Shown: in pieces, positions 16,261 to 23,468 of the stretch | Position numbering within the stretch: position 1 is the stretch's first letter | Layout: each line of letters starts with the position of its first letter | Origin: an uncultured Acidimicrobiales bacterium | GTDB lineage: Bacteria > Actinomycetota > Acidimicrobiia > Acidimicrobiales > SZUA-35 | Assembly: GCA_937925335.1 (NCBI GenBank) | Contig: CALEWY010000049.1 | Coordinates: forward strand, 1-51,196 | Direction of reading: 5' to 3' | DNA: 51,196 nt | Notes under the pieces: generated by a model | What the model saw: only the letters and a program-made list of their open reading frames with translations | Database searches by the model: none | What the model was told of the DNA's origin: nothing | Program-made: the position numbers and the translations under genes

Positions 16261-17166
16261 CTATTCGCTCGGCGAAACCCCGCGGAGGATTGCGGACGCG
16301 ACGGCGTCGGCTGCCAGCTCGTTGATGAGGTCGGTGTTCGCCTCGACCTGTCCCGTCCCGATGGCGAAGATTGCGTCGCCGTCGAAGTTCGTGTGGGCGG
16401 GCTTCACGGTGCGGGCGATGCCGGTGTGTGCGAGGTCGGCGACGCGACATGCGGTGGCCTTGGTGAGGATCGCGTTGGTGAGGACCGCGCCGATCACCGT
16501 GTTCGTGGTCGGCCCTTCGTTACGCGCTCGCCACGCCGCCTCGTCGGCGGGGTAGCGGGGGTGATCAGCTGGTGCCGAGGTGCCGGCGAGCATCGGGCCG
16601 TCGACGCCGTTGGCGTAGATGCTGCCGAAGGCGTTGACCGCCATGATCGCACTGACGGTGACATCGCCGGCCCGAGCGATCGCCCACCCCTGTCCGCCGT
16701 CGACCTTCCACTCGCGCCCCGCCTCTTTGCCAACGGTGCAGCCGGTTCCGGCACCGACGCGGCCCTGAGGCGGATCGTCTTCGGACGCTGCTTCGCATGC
16801 GGCGACGCCGTCGGCGTGGTCGATCCGTCGCTCATCGGGCGACGCGATATCCATCACAACCGCACCACCCACGATCGGAAAGCGGCCACCGGGGAGTTCG
16901 AGTCCGATGTTGTTGTCGGCCAACCAGTCGGCGACCCCGCCGGCAGCTCGAAGTCCAAAGAGCGACGAGCCGCAGAGGACGGCGGCATGAATCGCCGTGT
17001 TGGCGGAACCGACCGACAACACGCCGGCCTCGCGTGTGCCAGGGGCGCCGCCACGAACCGCGAACCCGCCGACCGATCCGTCTGGCGGAAGGATGACTGT
17101 GCAGCCCGTTCGGTTGTCGAGGTCGGTGACCATGCCGATCCGAAGACCGTCGATTCCAAGTGCCAT
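16261..17166 (-). CDS. P1/S58 family peptidase (DmpA-like aminopeptidase)
   Basis: A 301-aa member of the self-processing P1 (DmpA/BapA) family. GGQGWAIARAGDVTVSAIM and VNAFGSIY precede the expected autocleavage site. The likely new N-terminal nucleophile is Thr in the TTNTVIGAVLTNA stretch (around Thr223). Relatives cleave beta- or D-amino-acid N-termini. ATG 17166 (MALGIDGL) has GAGGAA about 9 nt upstream; the longer frame lacks support. Nothing nearby indicates its substrate. Confidence 0.82.
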   Translation of the reverse strand: MALGIDGLRIGMVTDLDNRTGCTVILPPDGSVGGFAVRGGAPGTREAGVLSVGSANTAIHAAVLCGSSLFGLRAAGGVADWLADNNIGLELPGGRFPIVGGAVVMDIASPDERRIDHADGVAACEAASEDDPPQGRVGAGTGCTVGKEAGREWKVDGGQGWAIARAGDVTVSAIMAVNAFGSIYANGVDGPMLAGTSAPADHPRYPADEAAWRARNEGPTTNTVIGAVLTNAILTKATACRVADLAHTGIARTVKPAHTNFDGDAIFAIGTGQVEANTDLINELAADAVASAILRGVSPSE

Positions 17167-17336
17167 GTGTGGGTGATTCCTCGAACTCGAACGGTCGATC
17201 GGGGCCAGCCGTGTCGGGCGGTGGGTAGGGGTGCCGCCTTTCGGCGCCATAGGCGGGCGACCTTAGCGCTCGGGCTGGAATCGCTCGAACGGTCTGGGCT
17301 TGGGGTGAGGTGGAGCGCCTTCCAAGACGCGGCCGG

Positions 17337-17804
17337 TCAGTCCTCTTCGAGTTCGTACGCCGTGCGATCGCACACACTTCGAAGGCTGAAGCTCGATCGA
17401 ATTTTGGTGACGTGGGGGAGGAGCGCGAGGTGTGTTCGGTGCAGCTGTTCGTAGTTCGGTACGTCGGCAACTTCGACCCGCACGAGGTAGTCGGCGTCGC
17501 CGGCCATGAGGTCACAACTTCGGACCGCTGGGTGCGTGACAACGGATGCCTCGAACTCGTCGAGGACACGCTCTTCTTGTGAGTCGAGTGAGATCTCGAC
17601 AAACACGGTCGTTGATCGGCCGATCGTGTCGGGGTTGAGGAGGGCGACGTAGCGCTCGATCACCTCGGCTTCCTCCAGTGCTTTGACGCGTCGGAGGCAG
17701 GCCGAGGGCGAGAGGTTCACGTGTTCGGCAAGCTCAGCGTTGGTGATCCGTCCGCTGTGCTGGAGTGCCCGGAGGATGGTTCGATCGGTGCTGTCGAGGT
17801 CCAT
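17337..17804 (-). CDS. Lrp/AsnC family regulator, probable activator of ald (AldR-like)
   Basis: A 155-aa protein with an N-terminal winged helix (LDSTDRTILRALQHSGRI, then LAEHVNLSPSACLRRVKAL) and a C-terminal RAM ligand domain (VRSCDLMAGDADYLVRVEV). It lies divergent to alanine dehydrogenase, the arrangement known for AldR/ald in mycobacteria, where the regulator senses amino acids and controls ald. ATG 17804 (MDLDSTD) is preferred over the extension to 17873. Confidence 0.9.
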   Translation of the reverse strand: MDLDSTDRTILRALQHSGRITNAELAEHVNLSPSACLRRVKALEEAEVIERYVALLNPDTIGRSTTVFVEISLDSQEERVLDEFEASVVTHPAVRSCDLMAGDADYLVRVEVADVPNYEQLHRTHLALLPHVTKIRSSFSLRSVCDRTAYELEED

Positions 17805-17851
17805 AGGCGCAATGATCGTGCTCAACCGAGTCAGAAAGCAAGAGAAAGTTG

Positions 17852-17883
17852 TGCGAAATGATCCGTGAGTCACCGATTTCGCA
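17852..17883. promoter_or_regulatory. AsnC-type operator candidate between aldR-like gene and ald
   Basis: TGCGAAAT (17852-17859) and ATTTCGCA (17876-17883) form a perfect 8-bp inverted repeat with a 16-bp spacer in the divergent region. The surrounding sequence is relatively AT-rich, as usual for Lrp/AsnC sites. Confidence 0.55.
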
Positions 17884-17966
17884 ATCCTGTTTGGCGCCGT
17901 TTGTGAGAGTCTCTAACAACTCCGTGAGTGTCTCGGAGGGCTGAAGAGAACCGTTGGTGGTGTGTC

Positions 17967-19088
17967 ATGCGAGTCGGAGTCCCCAAAGAGATCAAGACCT
18001 TGGAACAGCGAGTTGGTTTGACGCCGACCAGCGTGCGTGAGGTCGTATCGCACGGCCACTCGGTGTTGGTCGAGACCAACGCTGGAATCGGAATCGGTGC
18101 CGACGATGCTGACTACGTTGCAGCGGGTGCCGACATCGCTCCGGACGCCGCAACGGTCTTCGCCGATTCGGACATGATCGTCAAGGTCAAAGAGCCGCAG
18201 GCCGTCGAGCGGGCAATGCTCACCGACCAGCACCTCCTCTTCACCTACCTCCATCTCGCTCCCGATCCCGATCAAACTCACGACCTGATTGCCTCCGGCG
18301 CAACGTGTGTCGCCTATGAGACGGTGACCGACCGTCGTGGCGGACTCCCGCTCCTCGCCCCGATGTCGAAGGTCGCCGGTCGCATGTCGGTCCAGGCCGG
18401 TGCGCTCAATCTCGAAGCGCCTCAGGGTGGAGCTGGCCTCCTCCTCGGCGGTGTTCCCGGCGTGGCTCCCGCCAAGGTCGCCATCATCGGCGGCGGCGTT
18501 GTTGGATCGAACGCCGCAGAGATGGCTGTTGGCCTCGGCGCTGAGGTGACGATTCTCGATCGCAGCCTCGATGTGCTCGATGAGCTCAATGCTCGATTCG
18601 GCAACCGGGTGAAGACGATCTACTCCACGCAGGCGTCGCTCGAGGAATACGTCGAAGACGCCGACCTTGTTGTTGGTGGCGTGCTCGTGAAGGGTGCTCG
18701 TGCTCCGAAGCTCGTGTCTGCCGAGAACGTGAAGCGCATGCGCAAGGGTTCCGTACTCGTCGACGTTGCGATCGATCAGGGTGGCTGCATGGAGACGTCC
18801 CGAGCGACGACTCACGCCGAGCCGACCTACGTCATCGACGATGTTGTGCACTACTGCGTGGCGAACATGCCAGGCGCGGTGCCGAAGACCTCCACCTACG
18901 CGCTCAACAACTCAACGCTGCCGTTCGTCCTCGATCTGGCCGACAAGGGTGCCAAGCAGGCGTTGTCCGACGATGCGCACCTCATGAACGGTCTCAACGT
19001 TGCCGCGGGCAAGGTCACCGAGAAGGCCGTCGCTGAGGCGCTCGATCTCGACTTCCACGACCCCGCCGAGGTCGCCGCCGCTCTGTAG
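17967..19088 (+). CDS. ald: Alanine dehydrogenase
   Basis: Ald reversibly deaminates L-alanine to pyruvate and ammonia with NAD. The 373-aa protein has the expected length and features: [20 protein letters not shown] at the N-terminus (substrate Arg15), the KVKEPQ segment (Lys75 region), FTYLHLA with catalytic His, and the NAD-binding [20 protein letters not shown]. Conserved C-terminal landmarks are [16 protein letters not shown] and [10 protein letters not shown] 17967 is chosen by homology. The divergent AsnC gene probably regulates it. A hairpin/terminator region follows. Confidence 0.97.
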   Translation: MRVGVPKEIKTLEQRVGLTPTSVREVVSHGHSVLVETNAGIGIGADDADYVAAGADIAPDAATVFADSDMIVKVKEPQAVERAMLTDQHLLFTYLHLAPDPDQTHDLIASGATCVAYETVTDRRGGLPLLAPMSKVAGRMSVQAGALNLEAPQGGAGLLLGGVPGVAPAKVAIIGGGVVGSNAAEMAVGLGAEVTILDRSLDVLDELNARFGNRVKTIYSTQASLEEYVEDADLVVGGVLVKGARAPKLVSAENVKRMRKGSVLVDVAIDQGGCMETSRATTHAEPTYVIDDVVHYCVANMPGAVPKTSTYALNNSTLPFVLDLADKGAKQALSDDAHLMNGLNVAAGKVTEKAVAEALDLDFHDPAEVAAAL

Positions 19089-19147
19089 TTCGAGAGCTCT
19101 CCGCCCGCAGGCGGTGAGAACGAAACGATGAAACCTCCCCGGAACGG

Positions 19148-19168
19148 CCGGGCGCCAAAAGCGCTCGG
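19148..19168 (+). terminator. Weak hairpin downstream of ald
   Basis: CCGGGCGC (19148-19155) pairs with GCGCTCGG (19161-19168) around a CAAAA loop (one G-U). CTGTTTC follows, so it may contribute to termination after ald. Confidence 0.35.
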
Positions 19169-19194
19169 CTGTTTCGCGCCCGCCGCGCTGGCCT

Positions 19195-19295
19195 TGGGGT
19201 CGCGTCTCAATCTCAACATTTTGGTCAATCGCGCCCGCCGCCCCGCCCTGGGGTCGCGTCTCAATCTCAACATTTTGGTCAATCGCGCCCGCCGC
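19195..19295. repeat. Two copies of a 47-bp unit, 54-bp period
   Basis: Bases 19195-19241 and 19249-19295 are identical over 47 bp (TGGGGTCGCGTCTCAATC at the left end, CGCGCCCGCCGC at the right end). A further partial right end (CGCGCCCGCCGC) precedes at about 19176. The perfect identity points to recent duplication or selection on an RNA. Confidence 0.9.
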
Positions 19296-19314
19296 GTGGT
19301 CTCGGGCGCGTTTT
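19284..19314 (+). terminator. Intrinsic terminator
   Basis: CGCGCCCG (19284-19291) and CGGGCGCG (19303-19310) form a perfect 8-bp GC stem followed directly by TTTT. It is the best intrinsic terminator in the window and uses the right end of the second 47-bp repeat as its left arm. It may end the ald transcript or a short RNA. Confidence 0.7.
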
Positions 19315-19402
19315 GGTTGTCCCGGTGGGGCCGGGAGCGCGACGAGAAGTGATGCACACAGGCGACAGCTCGGACCACGACCAGGGCTGAGGAGAAAAAG
19401 GG

Positions 19403-19452
19403 CGACACCCCCGGGCTGGTTCAGCTTGCGCCGTTCCGCCACGAGGGTGTCG
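19403..19452. repeat. Long-range inverted repeat
   Basis: CGACACCC (19403-19410) and GGGTGTCG (19445-19452) are perfect complements closing a 34-nt loop. On the minus strand the stem is followed by CCCTTTTTC, so it could be a terminator in that direction, though no minus-strand gene ends there. Confidence 0.45.
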
Positions 19453-19517
19453 TAGTCAGTATGAGGATCCACCTCTATCGATCTCTGCGGCAGTACCGTT
19501 TCGCTCGATAGTGATTT

Positions 19518-19564
19518 CACTGCCCGTAGGTGCCGGCGAACCGGTTCTTGCGGGCAGTGCCGTT
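19518..19564 (+). other. 42-nt hairpin, possible structured RNA or terminator
   Basis: CACTGCCCG (19518-19526) and CGGGCAGTG (19551-19559) form a perfect 9-bp stem. An inner CCGG-CGAA-CCGG mini-hairpin lies within it, and a T run (GTTTTTCC) starts a few bases downstream. No known RNA family was recognised. Confidence 0.45.
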
Positions 19565-19775
19565 TTTCCGGCTCCATCTCCGCCGATTCGGTTCCAGGTC
19601 CCAGGCGATCGAAGCCCCGGAGGGCCAATCGCCGTCAGGCCCGGTCGTTGTCCGGTTTCTGATGATGTCGGCTGCTCGATCGTCCACTCCGAAGAGCTTC
19701 CGTCCGAGCAAGATGCATGCTCACACCTATCCCGAGCGGCGTTGCTTCCACTTGCGCTTCAGCCGTTTCGCTTGG

Positions 19776-19910
19776 TGTGGAAATCACTATGCGGGTCGCG
19801 TTTCCCCTGGTCAAGAGGTTTTCTTGAATCCTCAGGGGTATCCCCAGGATTTCTCGTTTGTCCGCAGGAATTGCCATCTTGTCCACCCGTTGTCCACCGA
19901 GTTACGCACA
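19776..19910. promoter_or_regulatory. Cluster of DnaA-box-like 9-mers
   Basis: Near-matches to the DnaA box (TTGTCCACA/TTATCCACA) lie at 19838-19846 (GTATCCCCA), 19858-19866 (TTGTCCGCA), 19879-19887 and 19890-19898 (both TTGTCCACC), and 19902-19910 (TTACGCACA). A reverse-strand weak match is at 19776-19784. The last three are 11-12 bp apart, one helical turn. No dnaA, dnaN or rpmH is nearby, so this is a DnaA-binding candidate rather than a demonstrated origin. Confidence 0.4.
19811..19851. repeat. Two adjoining hairpins
   Basis: TCAAGA-GGTTT-TCTTGA (19811-19827) is a perfect small hairpin. It is followed by AATCCT/AGGATT plus GGGG/CCCC (19827-19851, loop TAT, a 2-nt bulge). A competing pairing joins the upstream CCCCT (about 19804) with AGGGG, so alternative folds are possible. 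Confidence 0.5.
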
Positions 19911-19972
19911 GGCCGATTCGAGGAAGTGGCCCTGAGAGCTCGAATTCGAAACGTCCCGAGCGCGCTCACGAG

Positions 19973-19978
19973 TAGCTT
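19973..19978 (+). promoter_or_regulatory. -10 box of a probable leaderless promoter (class V aminotransferase)
   Basis: TAGCTT ends 7 nt before ATG 19986. It supports the short start over the long open frame. Confidence 0.5.
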
Positions 19979-19985
19979 CCGAACC

Positions 19986-21164
19986 ATGCCGATCGATCTT
20001 GACACCGTCCGATCCGACACGCCGGCGAGCGCCACCGTTGCTCACCTCAACAACGCGGGGGCGGCGCTGCCTCCCAAGGTCGTGCTCGATGAGGTCATCG
20101 ACTTTCTGCAGTCCGAGGCAACGATCGGCGGTTATGAGATCGTCGCTCGAGATGCCGAGCGATTGAACCGCATGTATGGAGCGGGCGCCCGGCTTCTCAA
20201 CTGCCAGTCGAACGAGATCGCGTTGACCACCAACGCATCGGAAGCATGGTGGCGTGCACTCACCTCCGTGCCGCTCAACCCCGGTGATCGAATTCTCACC
20301 GGACGAGCCGCCTACGTATCCAACGCCTTTGGCATGTTGCAGGCTCGCCGCGCCGGCGTGGAGGTGATCGTGATCGACGATGACGAGAGCGGCCAGATCG
20401 ATCTTGAATCGCTGACGGCAACGATCGATGAGCGGACCAAGCTCGTCGCCCTTACCCACGTGCCAACGAGCAGCGGCTTGGTCAACCCGGCCGCCGAGGT
20501 GGGTGCCATCGCCAAGTCCGCCAGTGCGTACTACCTCCTCGACGCCTGCCAATCGGCCGGCCAGATCCCGCTCGATGTTGACGACCTGCAGTGCGACTTC
20601 TTGTCACTCACGGGCCGCAAGTGGCTCCGGGCTCCTCGCGGAACCGGCATGCTCTACGTCCGATCGAGCATCCTCGACGACCTGCGACCACCGACGTTCA
20701 TCGACGGCTACTCAGCAGACTGGACCGGCGCAGACGACTACGCGCTGGCCGAGGGAGCAACCCGCTTCGAGTTGTTCGAGACATCGTTTGCGGCCAAAGC
20801 TGGCCTCGGCGTGGCGATCGACTACGCACTCGATCTGGGTATCGAGGCGATCGAAGAACGAGTGACTGAGTTGGGAGCCCGGCTCCGGACACAGCTCGAG
20901 ACCATCGAGGGCGTCAACGTGCTCGATCGAGGAAAGCAGCTCTGCGGCATCGTCACCTTCACCGTCGACGGTCATGATCCGGTCGTGGTGAAAGATGCGC
21001 TGATCGGGGCCGGTGTGAACGTCAGCGGCGGAGCGCTCAGCGCCTGGCAGGTCGAGGAAGGCGCCGAGCTCACGCCGATCGTTCGGGCATCGCCGCACTA
21101 CTACAACACCAATGACGAGCTCGATCGTCTTGTCGACGTGTTGAGTGACCTGATCGCCGCCTGA
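19986..21164 (+). CDS. Class V aminotransferase (cysteine desulfurase/isopenicillin-N-epimerase-like PLP enzyme)
   Basis: A 392-aa fold-type I PLP enzyme. It begins VAHLNNAGAALPP, the class V phosphate-side motif. It continues through LTTNASEAWWRAL, LDACQSAGQIPLDV (PLP-binding Asp) and FLSLTGRKWLRAPRGTG, where the Lys forms the Schiff base. The IPNS-epimerase/selenocysteine-lyase subgroup also includes EgtE-like C-S lyases. No active-site Cys loop typical of IscS is obvious, so a lyase or epimerase role is more likely than Fe-S assembly. ATG 19986 is supported by homology and a -10 box. Confidence 0.85.
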   Translation: MPIDLDTVRSDTPASATVAHLNNAGAALPPKVVLDEVIDFLQSEATIGGYEIVARDAERLNRMYGAGARLLNCQSNEIALTTNASEAWWRALTSVPLNPGDRILTGRAAYVSNAFGMLQARRAGVEVIVIDDDESGQIDLESLTATIDERTKLVALTHVPTSSGLVNPAAEVGAIAKSASAYYLLDACQSAGQIPLDVDDLQCDFLSLTGRKWLRAPRGTGMLYVRSSILDDLRPPTFIDGYSADWTGADDYALAEGATRFELFETSFAAKAGLGVAIDYALDLGIEAIEERVTELGARLRTQLETIEGVNVLDRGKQLCGIVTFTVDGHDPVVVKDALIGAGVNVSGGALSAWQVEEGAELTPIVRASPHYYNTNDELDRLVDVLSDLIAA

Positions 21165-21221
21165 CAGCGCGGACAGGCGGACTGAGACGGAGCGAGTGAA
21201 CCGACCGTCACAGCTGCCCTC

Positions 21222-21227
21222 TAACGT
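21222..21227 (+). promoter_or_regulatory. -10 box of a probable leaderless promoter (HerA-like ATPase)
   Basis: TAACGT ends 7 nt before ATG 21235. It favours this start over GTG 21196. Confidence 0.45.
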
Positions 21228-21234
21228 GGCCGCA

Positions 21235-22938
21235 ATGAGCTCGAACGAACAGGCGGTCGTTGGCCGCGTCATCGGCATCGACGACGCGACCCCACTGGAG
21301 TTCTGGGTTGCCGTCGATCCCCAGCACACGCTCCAGCTCGACGACGTCGTGGCGCTCGAACGGATTTTGCCTGACGGCCAGAAGGTGTCGATCTACGGCC
21401 TTGTTACCCAGGTTCGTGCACGTCACGAAGGCGCCCGCTTCCAGAGCGACGTCTTTCTCATCGCGGAGGGCATCTTGCCGGCCGAGGTCAGCGAGGCTGC
21501 CTTGGTTCAGCCGACCCGGTTCGAGCCCGAGGTGCTGCTTCCTCCAACTCCTGGCGCCCCGGTCCGGCGAGCGACTGACCGCGAGCGAGACACCGCCCTC
21601 AGCTTTGACGACGTGGATCGTCGGCTTCCTGCCGGACTCAGCCGCAACGACGAGCCCGTCTTCCTCGATCTCGACTTCATCGACGGCACCAAGGGCGCAC
21701 ACATCAACATCTCCGGCATCTCCGGAGTGGCAACAAAGACGAGCTACGCCACGTTCCTGCTCTACTCGATGTTCAATTCGGGCGTGCTCGGCGCGGAGGC
21801 AGCGAACACCAAGAGTCTGATCTTCAACGTGAAAGGTGAAGACCTCCTCTTCCTCGACCGCCCAAACACCCATCTCGACGAGGAACAAGCGAATCGTTAC
21901 GGGCCACTTGGCCTCACACCCGGGCCGTTTCGCGATGTCGGCATCGTCGCGCCCCCTCGCAAGGGAAGCGACAACGCAACACCCGCGACGGGCTCTCGCT
22001 CGGTCGGTGTCGCTCCGTTTTTCTGGACGATCGCTCAGTTCTGTCAGCAGGGCCTCCTTCCGTTCCTGTTCGCCGACGCCGAGGACGAACGTCAGCAATA
22101 CACGATCGTCGTGCAATCGGTGGCAGCGCAGCTGAGCAAACTCGATGACCTCGGCGATGGGTCCGTTGCGATCGACGGGAACCGGGTCCGCACCTTCGCC
22201 GAGCTCGTCGATGCCATCGAGGCCAAGTTGATTCCCGACGATCCGGACGAGGGCCCCGATCCGCGATGGTCAGGCCGGGCGGTTGGTGGCGGCACGATCA
22301 ATGCGTTCATCCGTCGCCTCGCCTCGGCTCGAAAGCATCTCGAGCATCTCATTCGCGCCGATATTGGTCACGCATCTCGTTACGCCCTGGATCTCGACGC
22401 GCATCAAGTCACCGTTGTCGATATCCACTCGCTGCACGATCGAGCAAAACGCTTCGTCGTTGGTGTTGTGCTTCGCCAAGCGTTCGACGCAAAGGAAGCG
22501 AGCGGAGTGGCCAAGCCGCTGCAGATGATCGTGCTCGACGAACTCAATAAGTACGCCCCGCGTGACTCCTCGAGCCCGATCAAGGAAATTCTTCTCGACG
22601 TCGCGGAGCGAGGTCGGTCACTCGGCATCATCTTGATCGGCGCCCAACAAACGGCCAGCGAAGTCGAGCGTCGTGTTGTCGCAAACAGCGCCATTCGAGT
22701 CGTTGGACGACTCGACGCAGCGGAGGCAAAGCGTGATGAGTACGGCTTCCTGCCCGGCGTCGCTCGTGCTCGATCGACGATCCTGAAACCCGGCTCGATG
22801 TATGTCGCCCAACCGCGATTGCCCGTGCCGCTCCTCGTCGAGTTCCCGTTTCCAGCCTGGGCAACACGTTCGAGCGAGGCCGGATCCCCGGACACCGGAG
22901 CAGATGCCGACGCCGATCCGTTTGCCGGGCTGACCTGA
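21235..22938 (+). CDS. HerA-like hexameric ATPase with HAS barrel (FtsK-HerA superfamily)
   Basis: A 567-aa protein. Residues 7-80 fit the HAS barrel (VVGRVIGIDD, LQLDDVVALE, VSIYGLVTQV). Residues 140-530 form the HerA-type motor: altered P-loop GISGVATKTS at 161-170 (one residue longer than GxxGxGKS, Thr in place of the usual Gly before Lys), Walker B MIVLDE at 431-436, a polar RGRSLGIILIGAQQ and a conserved RRVVANSAIRVVGRLD. In archaea HerA pumps DNA for NurA nuclease together with Mre11-Rad50. A NurA-like gene lies in the sbcDC operon about 20 kb away. An acidic unknown follows 19 bp downstream. GTG 21196 is an alternative start. Confidence 0.8.
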   Translation: MSSNEQAVVGRVIGIDDATPLEFWVAVDPQHTLQLDDVVALERILPDGQKVSIYGLVTQVRARHEGARFQSDVFLIAEGILPAEVSEAALVQPTRFEPEVLLPPTPGAPVRRATDRERDTALSFDDVDRRLPAGLSRNDEPVFLDLDFIDGTKGAHINISGISGVATKTSYATFLLYSMFNSGVLGAEAANTKSLIFNVKGEDLLFLDRPNTHLDEEQANRYGPLGLTPGPFRDVGIVAPPRKGSDNATPATGSRSVGVAPFFWTIAQFCQQGLLPFLFADAEDERQQYTIVVQSVAAQLSKLDDLGDGSVAIDGNRVRTFAELVDAIEAKLIPDDPDEGPDPRWSGRAVGGGTINAFIRRLASARKHLEHLIRADIGHASRYALDLDAHQVTVVDIHSLHDRAKRFVVGVVLRQAFDAKEASGVAKPLQMIVLDELNKYAPRDSSSPIKEILLDVAERGRSLGIILIGAQQTASEVERRVVANSAIRVVGRLDAAEAKRDEYGFLPGVARARSTILKPGSMYVAQPRLPVPLLVEFPFPAWATRSSEAGSPDTGADADADPFAGLT

Positions 22939-22943
22939 CGCAT

Positions 22944-22949
22944 TAGGGT
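22944..22949 (+). promoter_or_regulatory. -10 box of a probable leaderless promoter
   Basis: TAGGGT ends 8 nt before ATG 22958. Confidence 0.45.
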
Positions 22950-22957
22950 CCGTCACC

Positions 22958-23404
22958 ATGAGTGGTGACCAGCACGACGCATTCGAGAGTGAACCGGGCG
23001 ATCAGGCGCCGTCGATCGACCTCGACGATCTGTTGCATCCCGAGGAGCAGCGCAAGTTCCGTCGCCTGTGTCTGCCGACGACATCGGTCGAACTGGCCGA
23101 ACTAAGCGACGTCGTGCAGATGCACGTGCATCACGTGGAAGCCAACGCCGTGCCAACGACCGACGTCGAGTCGGCCCAACGAATCGCAACGGCGCTGTCG
23201 GCGCTTCTCGACCCGACCAGCGGCGAAGGGTTCACTGCTGATGAACGAGCGCTCGTGCGTGGTGCGGTGGAGTACTTCTTGTTGAACGACGATGCCGACG
23301 ACGACATGATCGACGCGCTCGGATTCGATGACGATGCCCGAGTGGTCAATTCGGTGCTGCGCCGAATCGACCGGACCGAGTACACCATCAACCTGCCGAC
23401 CTGA
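22958..23404 (+). CDS. Acidic protein of unknown function next to HerA-like ATPase
   Basis: A 148-aa protein, very acidic throughout (runs such as LNDDADDDMIDALGFDDDAR near 110-129) and predicted helical, with no membrane segment or known motif. A HVHH pair lies at about 54-58 (QMHVHHVEAN). It starts 19 bp after the HerA-like stop. It could be a DNA-mimic or a partner of the ATPase, but this is only positional inference. Confidence 0.6.
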   Translation: MSGDQHDAFESEPGDQAPSIDLDDLLHPEEQRKFRRLCLPTTSVELAELSDVVQMHVHHVEANAVPTTDVESAQRIATALSALLDPTSGEGFTADERALVRGAVEYFLLNDDADDDMIDALGFDDDARVVNSVLRRIDRTEYTINLPT

Positions 23405-23456
23405 AGCCTGGCCCGAAGTCCTCCGGCCTCGTTCTTCGGCCCGCCGACTCATCTCC

Positions 23457-23462
23457 TAGGCT
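23457..23462 (+). promoter_or_regulatory. -10 box of a probable leaderless promoter (CrtI-like oxidoreductase)
   Basis: TAGGCT ends 6 nt before ATG 23469. Confidence 0.5.
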
Positions 23463-23468
23463 CAAGCG

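Larger units (their letters stand above)
19089..19985. other. 897-bp gene-free region with repeats, hairpins and DnaA-box-like cluster
   Basis: No plausible gene is seen on either strand. The open frame that extends the downstream aminotransferase by 152 codons has no homologous look and crosses hairpins. The region holds, in order: a weak hairpin after ald, a 54-bp tandem repeat ending in a T-tailed terminator, two long-range stems at 19403-19452 and 19518-19559, two adjacent hairpins at 19811-19851, and DnaA-box-like 9-mers at 19776-19910. A structured or regulatory RNA is possible. Confidence 0.6.

Noticed and set aside
15982..17454. 490-aa open frame on the plus strand across the CDF end, P1 peptidase and AsnC gene
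   Set aside because: It crosses three recognised genes in the wrong frame and the composition is Arg/Gly/Asp-rich nonsense.
19403..19564. tmRNA, 4.5S/SRP RNA or RNase P RNA
   Set aside because: The stems lack the conserved sequence signatures of those RNAs (no CCA-end tRNA-like part, no SRP tetraloop motif, no RNase P core).
19776..19910. Chromosomal origin oriC
   Set aside because: No dnaA, dnaN, recF or rpmH within the window and the boxes carry mismatches; kept only as a DnaA-box-like cluster.
19530..19985. 152-codon N-terminal extension of the class V aminotransferase
   Set aside because: The extension has no recognisable domain, passes through hairpins and the DnaA-like boxes, and ATG 19986 is supported by homology and a -10 box.
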